This document shows, in pieces, positions 9,521 to 22,101 of a DNA stretch of 64,000 nucleotides (positions within the stretch are counted from its first letter, which is position 1; the number at the start of each line of letters is the position of its first letter). Position numbers and translations under genes: made by a program. The DNA lies in contig NC_079244.1 in assembly GCF_028009165.1 (NCBI RefSeq), positions 3,596,001 to 3,660,000 of the forward strand. Direction: 5' to 3'. This stretch comes from Akanthomyces muscarius (lineage: Eukaryota > Ascomycota > Sordariomycetes > Hypocreales > Cordycipitaceae). The notes beneath the pieces were generated by a model. That model worked only from the letters and a program-made list of their open reading frames with translations. It did not search any database and was not told where the DNA came from.

Positions 9521-11336
9521 CTCGACCTTTTTTTTCTTTCTCCCCCAAGTGGGCTTAGCCTCCCGTCTGGCTACAGCGTTAGCGCCCGCGACCGCCCCCG
9601 GGCAAGGCAGCCTGCAGCCCAGGTTGTGTAGGCCGAAATGGATTTGTTTTTTGATATGAAAGAAACGCAAACCGGGCGAGTCGGGGAGCTTGCAATTCGC
9701 GGAAAAAAGGAGACTGGGTCAAAATCTCGCCACGAATTGCTCTCACCCATCACACTTGCCATTACACCCGCGCAAAGTCCATTTTCAAGGGTCGCTGATG
9801 GCATGGTGGTGGAAGAATACCCTGATACAAGAGTCGCCCCGGTACAGCGGCGACTAGCCCGGCGCTAGTGCTGTTATCGGGGTGAGCAAATGACATGGGT
9901 GCACCCAGCCACCCGGCGAGCAGTGAGCACAGGAGCGACAAAGCACAGAAATTTCGTCCTCGCAAGCGGCTTGTTTCTCGTAGGACAGATTGGCCCCACA
10001 CGTGCGCACCAGTCGGATACCTCTGTAGATGCATAGCCTCGCCCTGTGAAGCCCCGTTTGAGCGGCAGGGCCGAGGAGACAGAGATGGGCGGGCGCCCAC
10101 CCCAGTCAGGGCGCCGCGTCCCCGTCATCTTTGCCGTCAAATAATAAGTCCCGTCAAACTGCGTGGTGTTAGTCCTGGCATCGAGGTAGTAGCGCCTGAT
10201 TCCAGCGCGTCCTGCACCCCCGGGAAATAGGTGCGGCAGCTTGATTAGGCACTACAGTGGCCTATACTATTTTTCGGTTTACACTGCCAGCTGTCGAAGT
10301 GCAGTGCGCTTACCAACAGTGTAGGTACTGTACGCCCGCCTGCGCTGCAAAGCCCAAAACCTCGCCTGTCACAGAAAGCCAACCTACCCAGCCAGTAGGA
10401 CGACACAGGTTTTTCTCTCTTCTCCTCATCCAGAAAATATTTCTTGCTTCTACCTATACGCTGCAAAGGATCACCCCACGAGTGACATCTTCACTTTCCC
10501 TTTCCTTGGCTGGCTTTATCCTTTGCTCCTCGATCCCTTTCCTGCTAGCCACCACTCCCGGACTCTTCGGGGACTCATTACAGTGCTGTCGGCGCCAGCG
10601 GCCAGCGTGGGTACTGCCTGCTGCCAACAGAGCCCGCTCTCCCAGTCCCCCCCAAGCCGTCCAGCCTTCTTCGCGGATACTGGCCCTTCTTGACCCCCTC
10701 ATAATCTACTCTGCCACCCGCGCCCATCGCCAGCCAATATCTCCCACCCCATCGCCGGACTTGGCCTCCTACGACTGCCGCGCTCCCCCATCGGCATCGC
10801 CTCGCTACGCCTCTCCTCCTTCCTCCTCCTTCACTGGTCGTCGTCGGACCCTCGCTCCCTCGCTATACCGACGCGCGCAGTCCGTGTCCCGTCAGCCTCA
10901 GGCTTCGTCCAGTGGCGCCGGGTTTTGGTATCACCGTCACGCCATTTGTCACGCACCTGTTCCTACGCGCTACCATCGTCGCCTTCGCTTCGAAAGGATC
11001 AATCGCCGCGAATTCGCTCTCTTACCCCCGGCAAACAGCTTTGATTCCGCTCGACCACGATCTCTTCACTTTTTTCCCCTCCGCCGTTCGGTCGCATCCC
11101 CAGCCACGACTCAGAGCCTCGGAGCCCGCGACGTACGCCGAAGCCCACGCGCCGACACCCTGTCATCGCCATCCATCCTGCACGACACTGATTCACCGTC
11201 TGCGTGCCGGTCACACGGATTAGCCGCTCTTCAGGGTCGCGTCCGACGTCTTCCTATTGACGCATGTGCAGGCAATAGCAGCTAGCACATTCGTCGATAT
11301 CCGCTGCCTGTGGATAGCCGACCTGCTCGACAAGCT
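9521..11336. other. Upstream region and CT-rich leader of ptaB
   Basis: No gene is recognised. From about 10400 to 11330 the plus strand is CT-rich, with runs such as ctctcttctcctcatcc, and lacks credible protein signal despite a long open frame; I read it as promoter plus a long 5' UTR. Long leaders of this type are common for fungal developmental regulators. Confidence 0.45.
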
Positions 11337-13896
11337 ATGATGGCCACGAGTATGGGCCCAAACTTTCAGGGCCATCCCGCCGGCATGGGACACCCAGGTG
11401 TATCTGGTCATCCTATGGGTCCCGGCATGAGTGCGAACGGTGGACAGCCAGGCACGCCTGGGGGTGGCATGCCTCACCAGTTTGCTGGCAACCCTATGGC
11501 TGGTGGCAACCCCGGCGGTATGAACCCGGCTATGATGGCCGCCATGCAGCAGCACGGCGGAAACCCCAATATGGTCTCGTTCCAGCATTTGAATCCCGCC
11601 CAGCAGCAAGCGTTGCAGCAGCAGCAACTGCAAAACCAATGTAAGCATTGCTCTTGTCCAATCCCGGAATAAATATTGACCTCTCTCTCTCCGTCCATAG
11701 TCGGCAACCAGCCCATGGCTCAGATGCGCCAACAACAACTACTCGCCCAGCAGCAGCGACAGGCCTTGATGGCGCAGCAGGCCATGGCCCAGAACGGTGG
11801 CATGGCTCCAAACAACATGGGCGCGAATGGCATGGCTGCCAACGGCATGCCGATAGGTATGCAGTTGACACAACAGCAGGTGGCACAGCTGCGGCAGGGT
11901 GGTCAAATTGGTCCCGTAAGCATTTGCGACTTCACCACTCGTTTGTACTAGGCTGACTATCTGGTAGATGCAGCACAACCAGCAGGCACTCATGGCACGA
12001 CAAATGGCCCTGCAGCAACAGCACGCCGCGGCGCAAAATCAGATGCAGCAGGGTGGGCATAATGCGCAGCAAATGCAGATGAACGCGCAAGTCCTGCAAC
12101 ACTTGCAACAGCAGCAAGCCCAGCAGCACCAAGGCGGCCCCAATGCACAGGTACAAATGGCGGGGCAGCAAGGGCAACAGCAGGGCCAGCAGGGCCAGCA
12201 GGGCCAACAGAACCAGCAAGGTCAACAACCAGGCCAACAGGGTCAACAGCCCCAAGGCCAGGGCCAACCTGGTCAGCAACAAGCTCAGGCCCAAGCTCAA
12301 GCCCAGGCCCAAGCCCAGGCCCAGGCTCAGCAGCAGGCTCAGCAGCAGGCTCAGCAGCAGGCTCAGCAGCAGGCTCAGCAGCAAGCGGCTGGCCAAGCCC
12401 AGCAGCGACAACAAACGCCTGCACAGGGCTCGCAAGCTGGCACTCCTGCACCTACCGGTCAGCATACGCCGCAGCAGACACCTGCACCTGGACCCAACGC
12501 CGCGCAGACGCCTCATCCTCAACCACACCAAAATCCTGGTCAACCGCCACAGCAGGGCCAACAACAGCAGCAGCAGCAGCAGCAACCTGGCCACCAAGCT
12601 CAGCAGCAACAAGGTCACCAGCCTCAGCAGCAAGCGCAACCCCAGCAGCATCCCATGATGGCGCAACACATGAACGCCCTCGCTGCTCAGCAGATGGCCA
12701 TGAACAATAGCCTGATGCAACGCCGAGAACACATCAAGGCCCAATGCCTGATGAGGCTTTCCCAGCTAAGCGAGCAGCTAAGCGGCTATCCGGGAGCTCG
12801 AAGCAGAGATGACCTGAGCTACTGGAACGAGCTGGTCGGACGTTTTTTTTCGAGGGCAGCCAATTTCCGCCACACTCTCCATGCGAGCGCTGAAGGTGAA
12901 GACACTGGTCCTCGCCAGTATGACATTACCTTCCCGGCCATTGCTCGATACTTCCACACCCACTTTGGTAGCGGCGTCAAGTCTATGCAGCTTACACTGG
13001 GCCAAGGAACCGTCGATAGACCTGTCGGTGGCGACAGCTACCTGATCGAGAACCCCAAAGCCAGCCTCATCTACTGGTTTGAGACGGGGTCGCACCTGGT
13101 GTCGAGTGGCAGTCTGAGGGTTCTATTTGACGGCGAACAGAAAATGGAACTGTTTGAGTTTTTGGCCACCAGCCACGAAGAGTTCATCGCCCGCAAGCAG
13201 GTTATTAATGCTGCAAAACCTGCGCATAACTGGATGAAGGAGTGGCACAAGGTCAATTCGACAGATACTAAACAGTCTCCAGAAATGTCCAAGAAGGGCA
13301 AGGGCAAGCAGCTCAAATCGCCGCAAAGGGAGCCACCCGAGGTCCTCAACGATTTGCCTGATTCAGCCGTCAACAGACAGGGTGTGACCGAAGCGGTCTA
13401 CCAGTTCCTAGAGATAAACGAAGTCATGGGCCAGATGAATCCGCTATTCAACTTCACGCACAACAACCCCGGCCTTGGCCCTTATTCTGCTCTCGACCAA
13501 TACGTCTCGAGCATGAACGCACCCCAGGGACAGATGAACGGCCAAGTACCCCAAGGTGTCCCGAGAACCCCCAGCTTCAGCCAGTTTCCCATGGGAGCTA
13601 GTCCGGCTGCGGCCAACATGAACCTTCCCGGCTCACCCCACGTTGGCAGCCCAGCCCCCGGCCAGATTCAGGCCCCTGGCATGCAACTCCAGCAGAGCCA
13701 GCAAGGAACCAGCTCGAGTGGGCCAAGTGCCAACACATCGCCGGCCTCGAACAAGCGCAGACGACCCTCAGCCGTTAAGATTGAAGAGGACGGCTCTGGA
13801 GCGGGAACACCGGGATCCCAAGTAAACGGTACCGGGAACAGGAACAAGCCAGCGACTCCACGCATGCCCAAGCGCGTCAAGGCGAACCCGTCATGA
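11337..13896 (+). CDS. ptaB: LIM-domain-binding regulator PtaB-type
   Basis: Exons 11337–11640, 11701–11915 and 11968–13896 give about 815 aa with phase kept; both introns (60 and 52 nt) have GTAAGC donors. The N-terminal half is Met/Gly/Asn/Gln-rich and then almost pure Gln with Ala and Gly. A LIM_bind/Ldb1-type domain follows at about residues 430–565 (LSYWNELVGRFFS, YDITFPAIARYFHTHF, YWFETGSHLVSSGSLRVLFD, KMELFEFLATSHEEFI). The C-terminus carries a basic NKRRRPS patch and ends with PKRVKANPS. The family includes Aspergillus PtaB and yeast Mfg1. PtaB works with the Flo8-type factor SomA to control adhesion, conidiation and biofilm genes. The first of two adjacent ATGs was taken as start. 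Confidence 0.88.
12165..12400 (+). repeat. Gln/Ala/Gly coding minisatellites in ptaB
   Basis: Tandem 9-nt units of the GGCCAGCAG type (about 12180–12260) encode GQQ repeats. They are followed by five copies of the 12-nt unit GCTCAGCAGCAG (12325–12384) encoding AQQQ-like runs. Copy number is likely to vary between strains. Confidence 0.85.
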
Positions 13897-15033
13897 GGCT
13901 AATGATACGGCACCTGCAGCGTGCCCCGTCATTTTCACTAGCATTATGCCTTAACGTTTTCTGTTTTGTTCTGTTTCGTTTTTGTTCTCGGCGCGACTCA
14001 CAGCATGGCGGCGGCCTCTTTTTTGGTTTTATTTCTTGCTTCATGGAATTGCTCTAGCCTGGGGTTCTGGTTAAACTGTTTTAAAGTGGACATGAAGAAG
14101 AGGAAATTTCTTGACGGACCAAAAACAAATATCTTTGGGAAAGCATTGTGCTCTTTGGTTGCTATCATTTATTTGTGGAGGGTCAAATAGCTGGAGCAGT
14201 TGGCAAAGAAAAGACGCAAGGATGTCGAAGCGGTACGTTTGAGAGATACCCATGCCTGCGAGCTGATGTTGCGAATCGCTTTCGCCATGGGCCGACAACA
14301 GCTGCGACACGCTGAGAATCGGTCGCAGTTTCGGAACCGATGAGTTGTGGTACAAAAGATGGGGAATGGCGTGTCTTGCGGAATAATGAGTGGCGTGTTA
14401 CTAAGGCCGCAGGATTACGAAGCGCAAGGCAAAGGAAAGAAAGCATTCGGAGCGAATGAAGTAAGACTCAAGGGAATATCGGCATAGATACGGTTTGGTT
14501 CATTCAGCCAGTGTTTCTTGCCTTGTTAACTGTTGATTATATTTTTACTACATTACCTGGCTGCCTTGTATCTGGGTTTCTTATAATTTTCTTGGGTATT
14601 TGGCGTTTTGTTTTCCACAACACACCCAACTGGTTGTTTGTTGTTGCGCTGCGATGCTTTTTACTCGCTGACTGGAATTTTATACATTGTACGAATATTA
14701 CAACATATTTCTCACACTTGATCTTCTCTTCTTGCGCCTGCTAGCTTTGCTCTCACTTTGTCTTGATAATCCGTCCTGCAAACTAGACCTGAGATTTCTG
14801 TCTTTCGTGTACAAATACTTGTTCACGGAATAGAGCAAAGTTGTCTCACCTACTATCTGGATTTAGAAAATCTTTCCCACAAAGCAAATTTGAAAGACAA
14901 ATGACCACTCGTACGAGGCAAAACAAGAAAAAGCATAATCGTGCCACCCAAACTATCCAAATTCAACAACCATGCTTGGTGGTGTACACTGACTGCCTGG
15001 TGCAACAAGCACAAGAAAACTCGATAGTCGGCT
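13897..15033. other. Intergenic region between ptaB and the Gln/Pro-rich gene
   Basis: No gene is seen. This is a convergent interval holding the 3' UTRs of both neighbours. Parts such as 13950–14100 and 14500–14720 are T-rich. Confidence 0.5.
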
Positions 15034-16371
15034 TTACGGCCCTTCCTGCGGCACAGGCTCGGCATGTACGCTTGACGCCGGCGGCGACATCATGACAACC
15101 GACGGCGGCGCTAGAGCGTCGGGCGGTGGTGGCCCCGTGACGACTGGTGATGGAGGCTGCTCATGCATGGGACCCGGCGGCTGCGGTGTTGTCACGCTGC
15201 GATCTGGTATTGGTATCGTTAGCAATCGTCCCCCATCGTAGGCAGTCGGTTGGGGGCACGGAGGGGCCATGGGACACGGGCACGTACCATTCTCACTTGG
15301 GTGCTCACTTGGGACTTTGGGGCTGCCGCCGTGAAGGATGCTTGGAGCACGGCTCCCACGAGCAGAAGCTGCTGGCGACCCAGCAGCACTTGGGGCGCGG
15401 CTCCCACGGGCACTTCCTGGTCCGGCAACACTTCCTGGTCCGGCAACACTTCCTGGTCCGGCAGTACTTCCTGGTCCGGCAGTACTCGCAATCGGCGGCG
15501 GTGGCGGCATCAGCAGCGGCAGTCCTCGCACACCCGGCAACTCCAGCACAAACACCAACCAGTCGCCCATCCTCGCTGCCTCCCCAATCCTCTCCTCCAC
15601 CATCCCATCCTCCCTTTCCTCTCCTGTTGCTCTGCACTCCCACACCACCGGACTGAACAGAGCCACGCGTCGTCCGCCCAAGACCTCCACCCCCGGCGCC
15701 TCCTTTCCGCTCGTCACGCGCAAGATCCCATGCGTCTTGACGTGCTGCTGCTGCTGCTGCTGCTCCTCACCACCACTTGAGCCACCCGCCGAAAAGCCAT
15801 GCTGGGAGAGGATGTACCCCACGTCCTGCCGTATCCTGGCCATGGAGGCCGGGGCACTGGCGTAGTGCACGTCGCGGAGGACGCACGTGTCCGGCACGTC
15901 CGCCGACACGAGCACCACGCGCATGGATATTGGATGCCGTGGCGGTTCTGGAAGCTGCTGCTGCTGCTGCTGCTGCTGTAGTTGTTGTTGATGTGATTGC
16001 TGTTGCTGCGGCTCGTCCTCGACTTCGCCCACCACCCTCCCTCCACCACCACCACCACCACCAGCACGCAGCCCGCCTTCCTAAGGAAACCACCACGGTG
16101 GTGGTAGTGGTGGCGAGAACACGGCGTACATGGGTGCGGACAGTACAAGCGGCGGGCGCTGGAGATTGATAAACGTCGTGGCCGGCGGGGGCATGACGAG
16201 CGGCATGACGAGCGGCATGCCGCCGCCCACAAAGGTCGCTGGGCGGAAGAGGGTCGCTGGGGCGGCGGTGTAGATGACGCGCTGCTGCTGCGGCGGCTGC
16301 TGCTGAGGGACGAAGAAGGCGCCGGCGGCGGGCTGGGCGGCAAAGACGGGGGGCTGAAAGAGGAACGACAT
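15034..16371 (-). CDS. Unrecognised Gln/Pro/Gly-rich protein
   Basis: I do not recognise this family. The best model has two exons, 16371–16147 and 16080–15034, joined in phase by an intron 16146–16081 (donor GTACTG, acceptor CCTTAG), for about 423 aa. Exon 1 is Pro/Ala/Gln-rich and hydrophobic (begins MSFLFQPPVF). Exon 2 starts with a Gly run and a poly-Gln tract, then a compact, apparently folded core at about residues 115–270 with MRVVLVSADVPDTCVLRDVH, RIRQDVGYILSQHGF, RVALFSPVVWECRA and GDWLVFVLELPGV. A hexapeptide repeat AGPGSV/AGPGST and a Pro-rich tail follow. A shorter intron (42 nt) also keeps phase, so the junction is uncertain. The folded core argues against chance. Confidence 0.6.
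15412..15483 (-). repeat. Four-copy 18-bp coding minisatellite
   Basis: Four head-to-tail copies of ACTTCCTGGTCCGGCAAC (plus strand), the last two ending in GT instead of AC. On the coding minus strand each unit encodes the six residues AGPGS followed by V or T. Confidence 0.95.
15954..15979 (-). repeat. CTG/CAG trinucleotide tract
   Basis: An uninterrupted run of about eight CTG units on the plus strand reads as poly-Gln in the minus-strand protein. A second, shorter run lies at about 15742–15762. Confidence 0.9.
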
Positions 16372-16860
16372 GGTTGGGAAACAAGATGTGGAAGAAGAGA
16401 AAAGCTGAGCAGGCAGGACTCTCCAGTTCGCGAGGTGGGCTTAGTAAATTTGCAGCCACCGACGAGGACAAGCAATAAATGCCTGGGTTGCTTATGGAAG
16501 CCCTGAAAGTGTTTGAGGAGAAGAGAAGAAAGGGTGGATGGAGTTGACTTATAGGATTCGTCGAGCCGCTGAATCACGCACCAGGGCCGGTATCACAGCA
16601 CGGAATCATGCAGACCAAAGTACGGTCTGCAGTATTGTACTTGACAGCTGGTGAGTAGTTTGTGCCCTTCTCTAGGTTCAAGGAGAGTCGTATGTGTTAT
16701 TGTCATGGAGCCATTGTATAATTGAAATAATCCCAACACCTAATGCATGTAACAAAACAGAAATCCCGGCCCTGGCGCTTTGAACCCTTTTCCGTGCCCC
16801 TGTTTCAATGCACATCGTTCAAATCATGTATGATATTTAATATAGGAAGAGACCATTCAT
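16372..16860. other. Short intergenic stretch
   Basis: This holds the promoter of the Gln/Pro-rich gene and the 3' end of the bisphosphatase gene. No other feature is seen. Confidence 0.5.
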
Positions 16861-18445
16861 TTACATGGTATCCCCCGTGGGGGCCTCGTGCTTGGCTGTG
16901 CTTCCCTTGCCGCGCCAGGTGCTGACGGCGGGAATGTTGGCCTCGTAACGAATCTCCTCGGTGCCGTACGCGCGGGGCGTCAGCTTGATGAGGGTATGTA
17001 GGGGCACGTTCATCCATGGGCTCTTGGCCTGGTCCTTCTTCATAAAGTACGCATAGATGCAGCGCAGAACTGCCTGATGGGTGACGATGAGAATGTCCTC
17101 GCTGCGCTCGAGCTCCATGATGATGGGCTCGAGGCGGATGACAACGTCGCGATACGACTCGCCGGCCGGATAGCGGTAATTGTACTTGTCGTCGTCGCGG
17201 GCGACAAAGTCTTCTGGGTAGCTGTCCTTGATCTCCTGGTAGGTGAGGCCGTCGCAGACGCCCGAGTCTAGCTCGTCAAGGGCCTTCCACTGCAGCTGGT
17301 TGTAGTGTGGGGGCAGCCAGCGGGAAGTAGAAATGGTGCGCTTCAGTGTCGATGTCCAGACGGTCAGGGGGCGGTCATCCTACAGTGCGCTGTTAGTCAT
17401 GGTTCACGGGCGAGGTTACACTGTTTGTGTGAGCTTTGGGGCCGCTTACTCCAACAGACTCGCGAACTAGTTCGGGTAGCTTCTTTGCATACAGCTCGCC
17501 TCGGGGCGAGAGCATTGTATCGCCGCCGATTCGACCATCGAGGTTGTACAGTGATTCACCATGCTTCAAAGTGTTAGTGACTGTGGCGGCCATGACAGGC
17601 GGGTAGACGTACTCGGGAAAGCCAGACTGAGCGTGGACGGATGTGCAAGTTCATGAGGTAGTATACAATGCGACTCTGCAGGTAGTCTTGAATGCGGTTT
17701 ATGATGACCTGCTTGCCAATGTTCATGATTTTGAGATATGTATAGTCGCCCTCGTCGCCGTCACCGTCGATCGTCTTGTAGACTTTCTCATACTGGCTGA
17801 TGCGCCTGCGAAAGTCGTTTGCAGCCTCTTCCGGGTCCTGGTCCTTGTAATCGGGGCTGCTAGTCTTGACATCGAGGATGTTGGCCATGATGACCTCTTC
17901 CTTGTCGCAGAGGCTCTCTACGAAGAGGACTTCGATGCCATTGGCCTCGCAGATCTCATGAACCCATTTGCGGCGGTCCTTTGTTGAATTGGTGGCATCG
18001 AGAATGCCGACGACGCCGCCGGAGCGGAACCAGCGCAGCATGTCGGCGACGGCCGCCTCGGCGGCGGCGCGGCGCGTGCGCTCACCCTCTGCATTGTTGA
18101 AGTCGAAAAAGTCGGCGGTGGGATGGGGCGCGTCGCTGCGTCGGTAGTTGCCGACGTTGAAGGTCTGGGCCGGGATAGACAGCCACTGGAGGTAGCGCTG
18201 GGCTGTGTGTTGTTAGCGGGGTCATAGAAAAGCCCGTCGTTGCGACAGAGCAAGATGTTATTGACAAAATAAACCGCGTCGACGAATCAGGCTCGACAGG
18301 TACCGCTCCTTTGTGGTGTCTTGGGCCAACATCACTCACCAATCTGTGCAATATAGCTTTTGCCTCTGGCAGGCAGGCCGACCATGACGACACATATTTT
18401 TGTATCCTCGACCTGGACGCCGACACCGTTAGCTTTCCCCGGCAT
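16861..18445 (-). CDS. FBP26: 6-phosphofructo-2-kinase / fructose-2,6-bisphosphatase
   Basis: Exons 18445–18340, 18202–17613, 17563–17450 and 17379–16861 give about 442 aa, the length of the short fungal (Fbp26-like) form. The kinase half has the P-loop GLPARGKS, DATNSTKDRRKWVHE and FVESLCDKEEVIMANI. The phosphatase half starts with WLSRHGESLYNLDGRIGGD and has the second catalytic histidine in ILIVTHQAVLRC. The enzyme sets the level of fructose-2,6-bisphosphate, the switch between glycolysis and gluconeogenesis in the cytosol. An intron (17612–17564) splits the catalytic RHG motif exactly between R and H, so an unspliced reading would give KHGES. All introns have CTAAC-like branch sites. Whether kinase activity is kept cannot be judged; the yeast Fbp26 relative is mainly a phosphatase. 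Confidence 0.93.
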
Positions 18446-20659
18446 GGCGGGCAAACGTCTATATAAAGGCAAGCAGTAGTGTGCGCGAAGAGAGCGGCGT
18501 CGGCGAGCTTGGAGACATGAAGGTTTGACCGGCAGTTGCTAGCAGAGGTACCGGCGGTAGAACAGGATGAAGTAGGCAGGTGGCAAGACGAATTGAAATG
18601 GGGCGAGGGTGCAAAAATGAGAAAGAGACAGCAGAACTGGGGTGGCAATGACGAAATAATGGATAAGAGACCACCAGAGAAGAGGGCAAGTTAGACAAAA
18701 GAAGAGGAAGAAGAAGAAGCAGCAGCGAGGGCAGAGAAGCGGCTTTGTGACGGAGGAATCGATCGCGTGAGGCGGAAGCGGTCCCTCGGTTTAGCTTTTT
18801 TCTGGGGCTTCTGGGGCGGCCGTCAGTGGACCGATCACCCTGCAGAAGGTGCTGTTTGTGCTGCTGTATCAGTGGTACCTGGAGTACGTGCTTGGCTTGA
18901 CTTGTCTGTCTGGTGCCACCGGACGGCGAATGACGGGCTTTTGACTTTCTCGTCTTTTTCATCTTCCTCCGTATTTGCCAAAAATGTTCAATAGTTAACG
19001 TTCGACGGCAATTCAGTCCGCGGAGCAGGTCAAAGGCCAGGTCCCGGCCAAGTATACCAGCAGTCTAGACTCGTGCCCCGCCGCCAGGGTACCTTCGTGC
19101 TTGGCACCACCAAAAGCGCCCGGCCTGCAGGCTGCAGTAGCCTTGTGAAGCTCGCAGCTGGCGGGCAGTTGTCTCAACGCCGCCGCCCCGCACATGGCTG
19201 GCTTGCGCATCAAACGCCAGTTCAAGGCAAACAGATGAGGACGGGCGAAGCAATTCCCTCCTTCTCATCAATGCAATTTTCTTTTATTCCGTCAAAATTT
19301 CTCGTGACCAATTGGTCTGTCTTGAGCTCCCCTTTTCGTCTTCTCTAGAGCTCTTCTTTGTTGTTGTCGTCGTCGGCGTAGAGGCCCGGCCTGGCCTTCA
19401 TCAGTGGACCGTTGTCGCTGGCGGTGCTCGTCCACGGATTCTCATCTCGTAATCGACCGCGGCAAGATCCTGCCTCGCCACCTTCGGAGCCTCGGTTTCA
19501 CACAGCTCAGTCGTTTGAGAAATATGCGATAATTCTCCGCCAGAGACCTTTCCCAATTCCGACGGCCAAGAATTTTTCTTCCCTGCCTTGACTCTGCTGC
19601 ACCCCGGGCAGCGTCGTCCAAAAAATGCACAATGTCCCATGACCGCCGAAGCTGCAAGGCACCACAGCCCACAGGCCGGCGAGCTGTCGGGCCTGCTCCA
19701 CCACGAGAATGGCCCTGCCCGTCCCGGGTCTGTCCGAGGTGTGGTGGTGGCAATGGTACCGCCTCTGCGCCGTCACGGCCGCCCTTTTGAGGCCAACGGC
19801 GGCTCTTCACGGCACAGCTTTCGCCTCCATGGTTTCGCGGCATCGCCGTGTCTCTATACCCCAAATCCAGAGTATAGATACCGTCGTTTCCATCCGTCAC
19901 CATCACTCGTCGCTCCGGCGCCTTCTCATACCAGAGAAGAAGAAAAGATTTTGCCATTTTCCCACTTGGGCATCAACACCATGCACTCTCACCGCTCCAA
20001 ACCCCCGTCACTCGACAAAGGGGATCGCAATGCCACAAACGGGTAACCATATATCAGGCACGCACCGCAGACCCTAGGGATCGGACTCACCTTGCTAATG
20101 CTATACGTATTCGCCCTCGCTCGGCCCGTAGGCGTAGGCGGCCCGGCAGACACACCACTCATAATGTCGCCCCTTTGCCGTGTTTGTAACAAAGGCTCTT
20201 GGTTGGTGCTGACTGCTTGTAAGCTCTGTCACAAGGCCTATTTTTCTTGCTGCAAACGCAATGATGACATGAAAAGGACCTGCTCTTCACTTTGCAGTTT
20301 TCGAGTGTAGATGTAGCATGCAAACCTCTCCCAAGCGGGTCGTCGTGTCTTTTACCGTCAATTTCGTGACGCGCCAACGAGTTGCCAGCGATTAGCACTG
20401 TAGGTACTAATCTGCGCCTACGCCATACACCAAAAAAAATCACCGTGCTGCCCTGGCATTCGTGGCTCTTCACTTGTTAGATGCGTCATCGAATGCAGTC
20501 CGCGTCCAGCAAAAATTCTGATTTCTAAAACTCAATCATCTAACAAAAACATAACTACTAATAAAACCTCTTTGTCGCAACACAGCGGCCAATATATTAT
20601 ATCCCCAATACCAGTGTCATAATCCGCCGCCACTGTGTGCCTGCTGTCTCATAGGCTCT
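18446..20659. other. Gene-free 2.2-kb stretch
   Basis: This lies upstream of the bisphosphatase gene (minus) and downstream of the aspartic peptidase (minus). Several 70–170 codon frames exist, but none has recognisable motifs or a convincing start. I see nothing further. Confidence 0.5.
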
Positions 20660-22101
20660 TTATCGCGAGTAGAAGCGCATCTCAGCTGCTCCCACGTCGA
20701 AAACGGCCACTACGTTTTGCAAGAAGGCATCGCCCAAAATGTATGGTCCCTGACCGCCGCTTGCCACGGCAATGGCGCAGTACCCTGTCAGTGGATCAAC
20801 CAGGTCCCGGTAGATCATGTCTGCCGGGTTGACCCAAAAGTCGACGCCTGAAATAGTTATTGCGAAACTAGGCGGGATCGAGTTGCACGGTGCAAAGTAC
20901 ATGCCCCATTGGTAGAGGTAAACGGCGCGGGGCTGGAACGACATGGCGATGGCTTCGGCCAGAGCTTCTACATGTTAGTAGGCCTTGCAATTGCTTCGGT
21001 CCACAGCCAACTTACGAGGGGGGAGGTACATCATTGTTGTACCGGTGTCAACAATAAAAGGATATCGGGTCGTGTCTGTGGTCTGGCCCCAGCGAACGCC
21101 ATCTGGGATGATAGTGTAAAACGAATACTTCCATGCAGTTTCCGCTTGCTCGATAAGATTTGCCTATCACGGTCAGGTGCTGAAAGTTGAATCGAATCTA
21201 GCAAAATGCAAGGAATACTTACCACAATAAGATCCGTCGAGGCATTATCACCTCGCACCCAATCGATAGGAGGAAGACCGCCCCAAGCCAGCACGCCGTC
21301 AGAAGAGTTCTTGGAAAGGGCCACGCTAAAAACGGGATCCAGGCCGCCCTGGATGATTGCATTGGTAAGGAAAGGTGTATAAGTTATCGAGTTCCAAGAG
21401 GCCTCATCTCCGATGGCCCCATAGTAGGCGCTGGTGATGGATGGGTAGGCAAGTCCCAAGATTCCGACAGTGGCATTGTTGCCGCGCCAGTACGTGCTGT
21501 TTGCGAGGCCAACTTGCTGCTTCGAGACGGACACTCCACCGCAGCTGAGGTCGGAGTAGCCCATGGGGCCAGAGATCTTCTCGCCAGAGCCGTACTTGAG
21601 GAAAAAGTGCAATTCGTCAACGGCGCCTTGGCCGAAATCGTCAATCAATGCTGTGCCAAAGCCACAAGCGGCTTGATCATGAGTATTGCCAACGCTATCG
21701 ATGCACTCAAAATCCGACTTGGCAGCCCAGGTGTCCGAGCTGCCGGTATCAAAGAGCAGCCAGACTAGCTTTCCGTCCCAGCCACACTGAATAGCATACT
21801 GGGTAGCGTACGCACCGACCGACGATATGTTCTGGAAGCTTTGCTTGACTGTGCCAGGGGTAGCGCGAAGAGCACGTCCGAGGGCAGAAACCGTTCCGTG
21901 TTTTCCTCTCTTGCCCCCGACGTGTTTGAGACGAGAGAAGCGCGGGGTCGGGCGGTCAGGCTTGGCCATGGAGACAGCCTTGACTCTTTCAAACGTGACG
22001 CCATTCATAGGCTGAGACAGATCCCAGTCAGCAGCATGGCGCTGCTCCTTGAGGCCGCTGGCCGCTGCAGCTAGTGCCGAGATGATGATGCTTGCTTTCA
22101 T
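20660..22101 (-). CDS. Secreted pepsin-like aspartic peptidase (A1 family)
   Basis: Exons 22101–21223, 21163–21016 and 20967–20660 give about 444 aa. The start MKASIIISALAAAASG is a good signal peptide and is followed by a propeptide. The two catalytic motifs are DTGSSDTW (Asp near residue 120) and DTGTTMMYLPP (Asp near residue 330). The flap region contains LKYGSGEKISGPMGYSDL. The C-terminal lobe ends with GPYILGDAFLQNVVAVFDV, typical of family A1. Several N-x-S/T sites (for example ANSTYW, NNATVG, KNSSDG) fit secretion. No GPI-anchor tail is evident, so a soluble extracellular protease is likely. Its substrate cannot be told. Confidence 0.92.

Noticed and set aside
10257..11285. A 342-codon open frame upstream of ptaB
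   Set aside because: It lies in a CT-rich leader, is Ser/Pro/Arg-biased as expected from composition, and has no domain.
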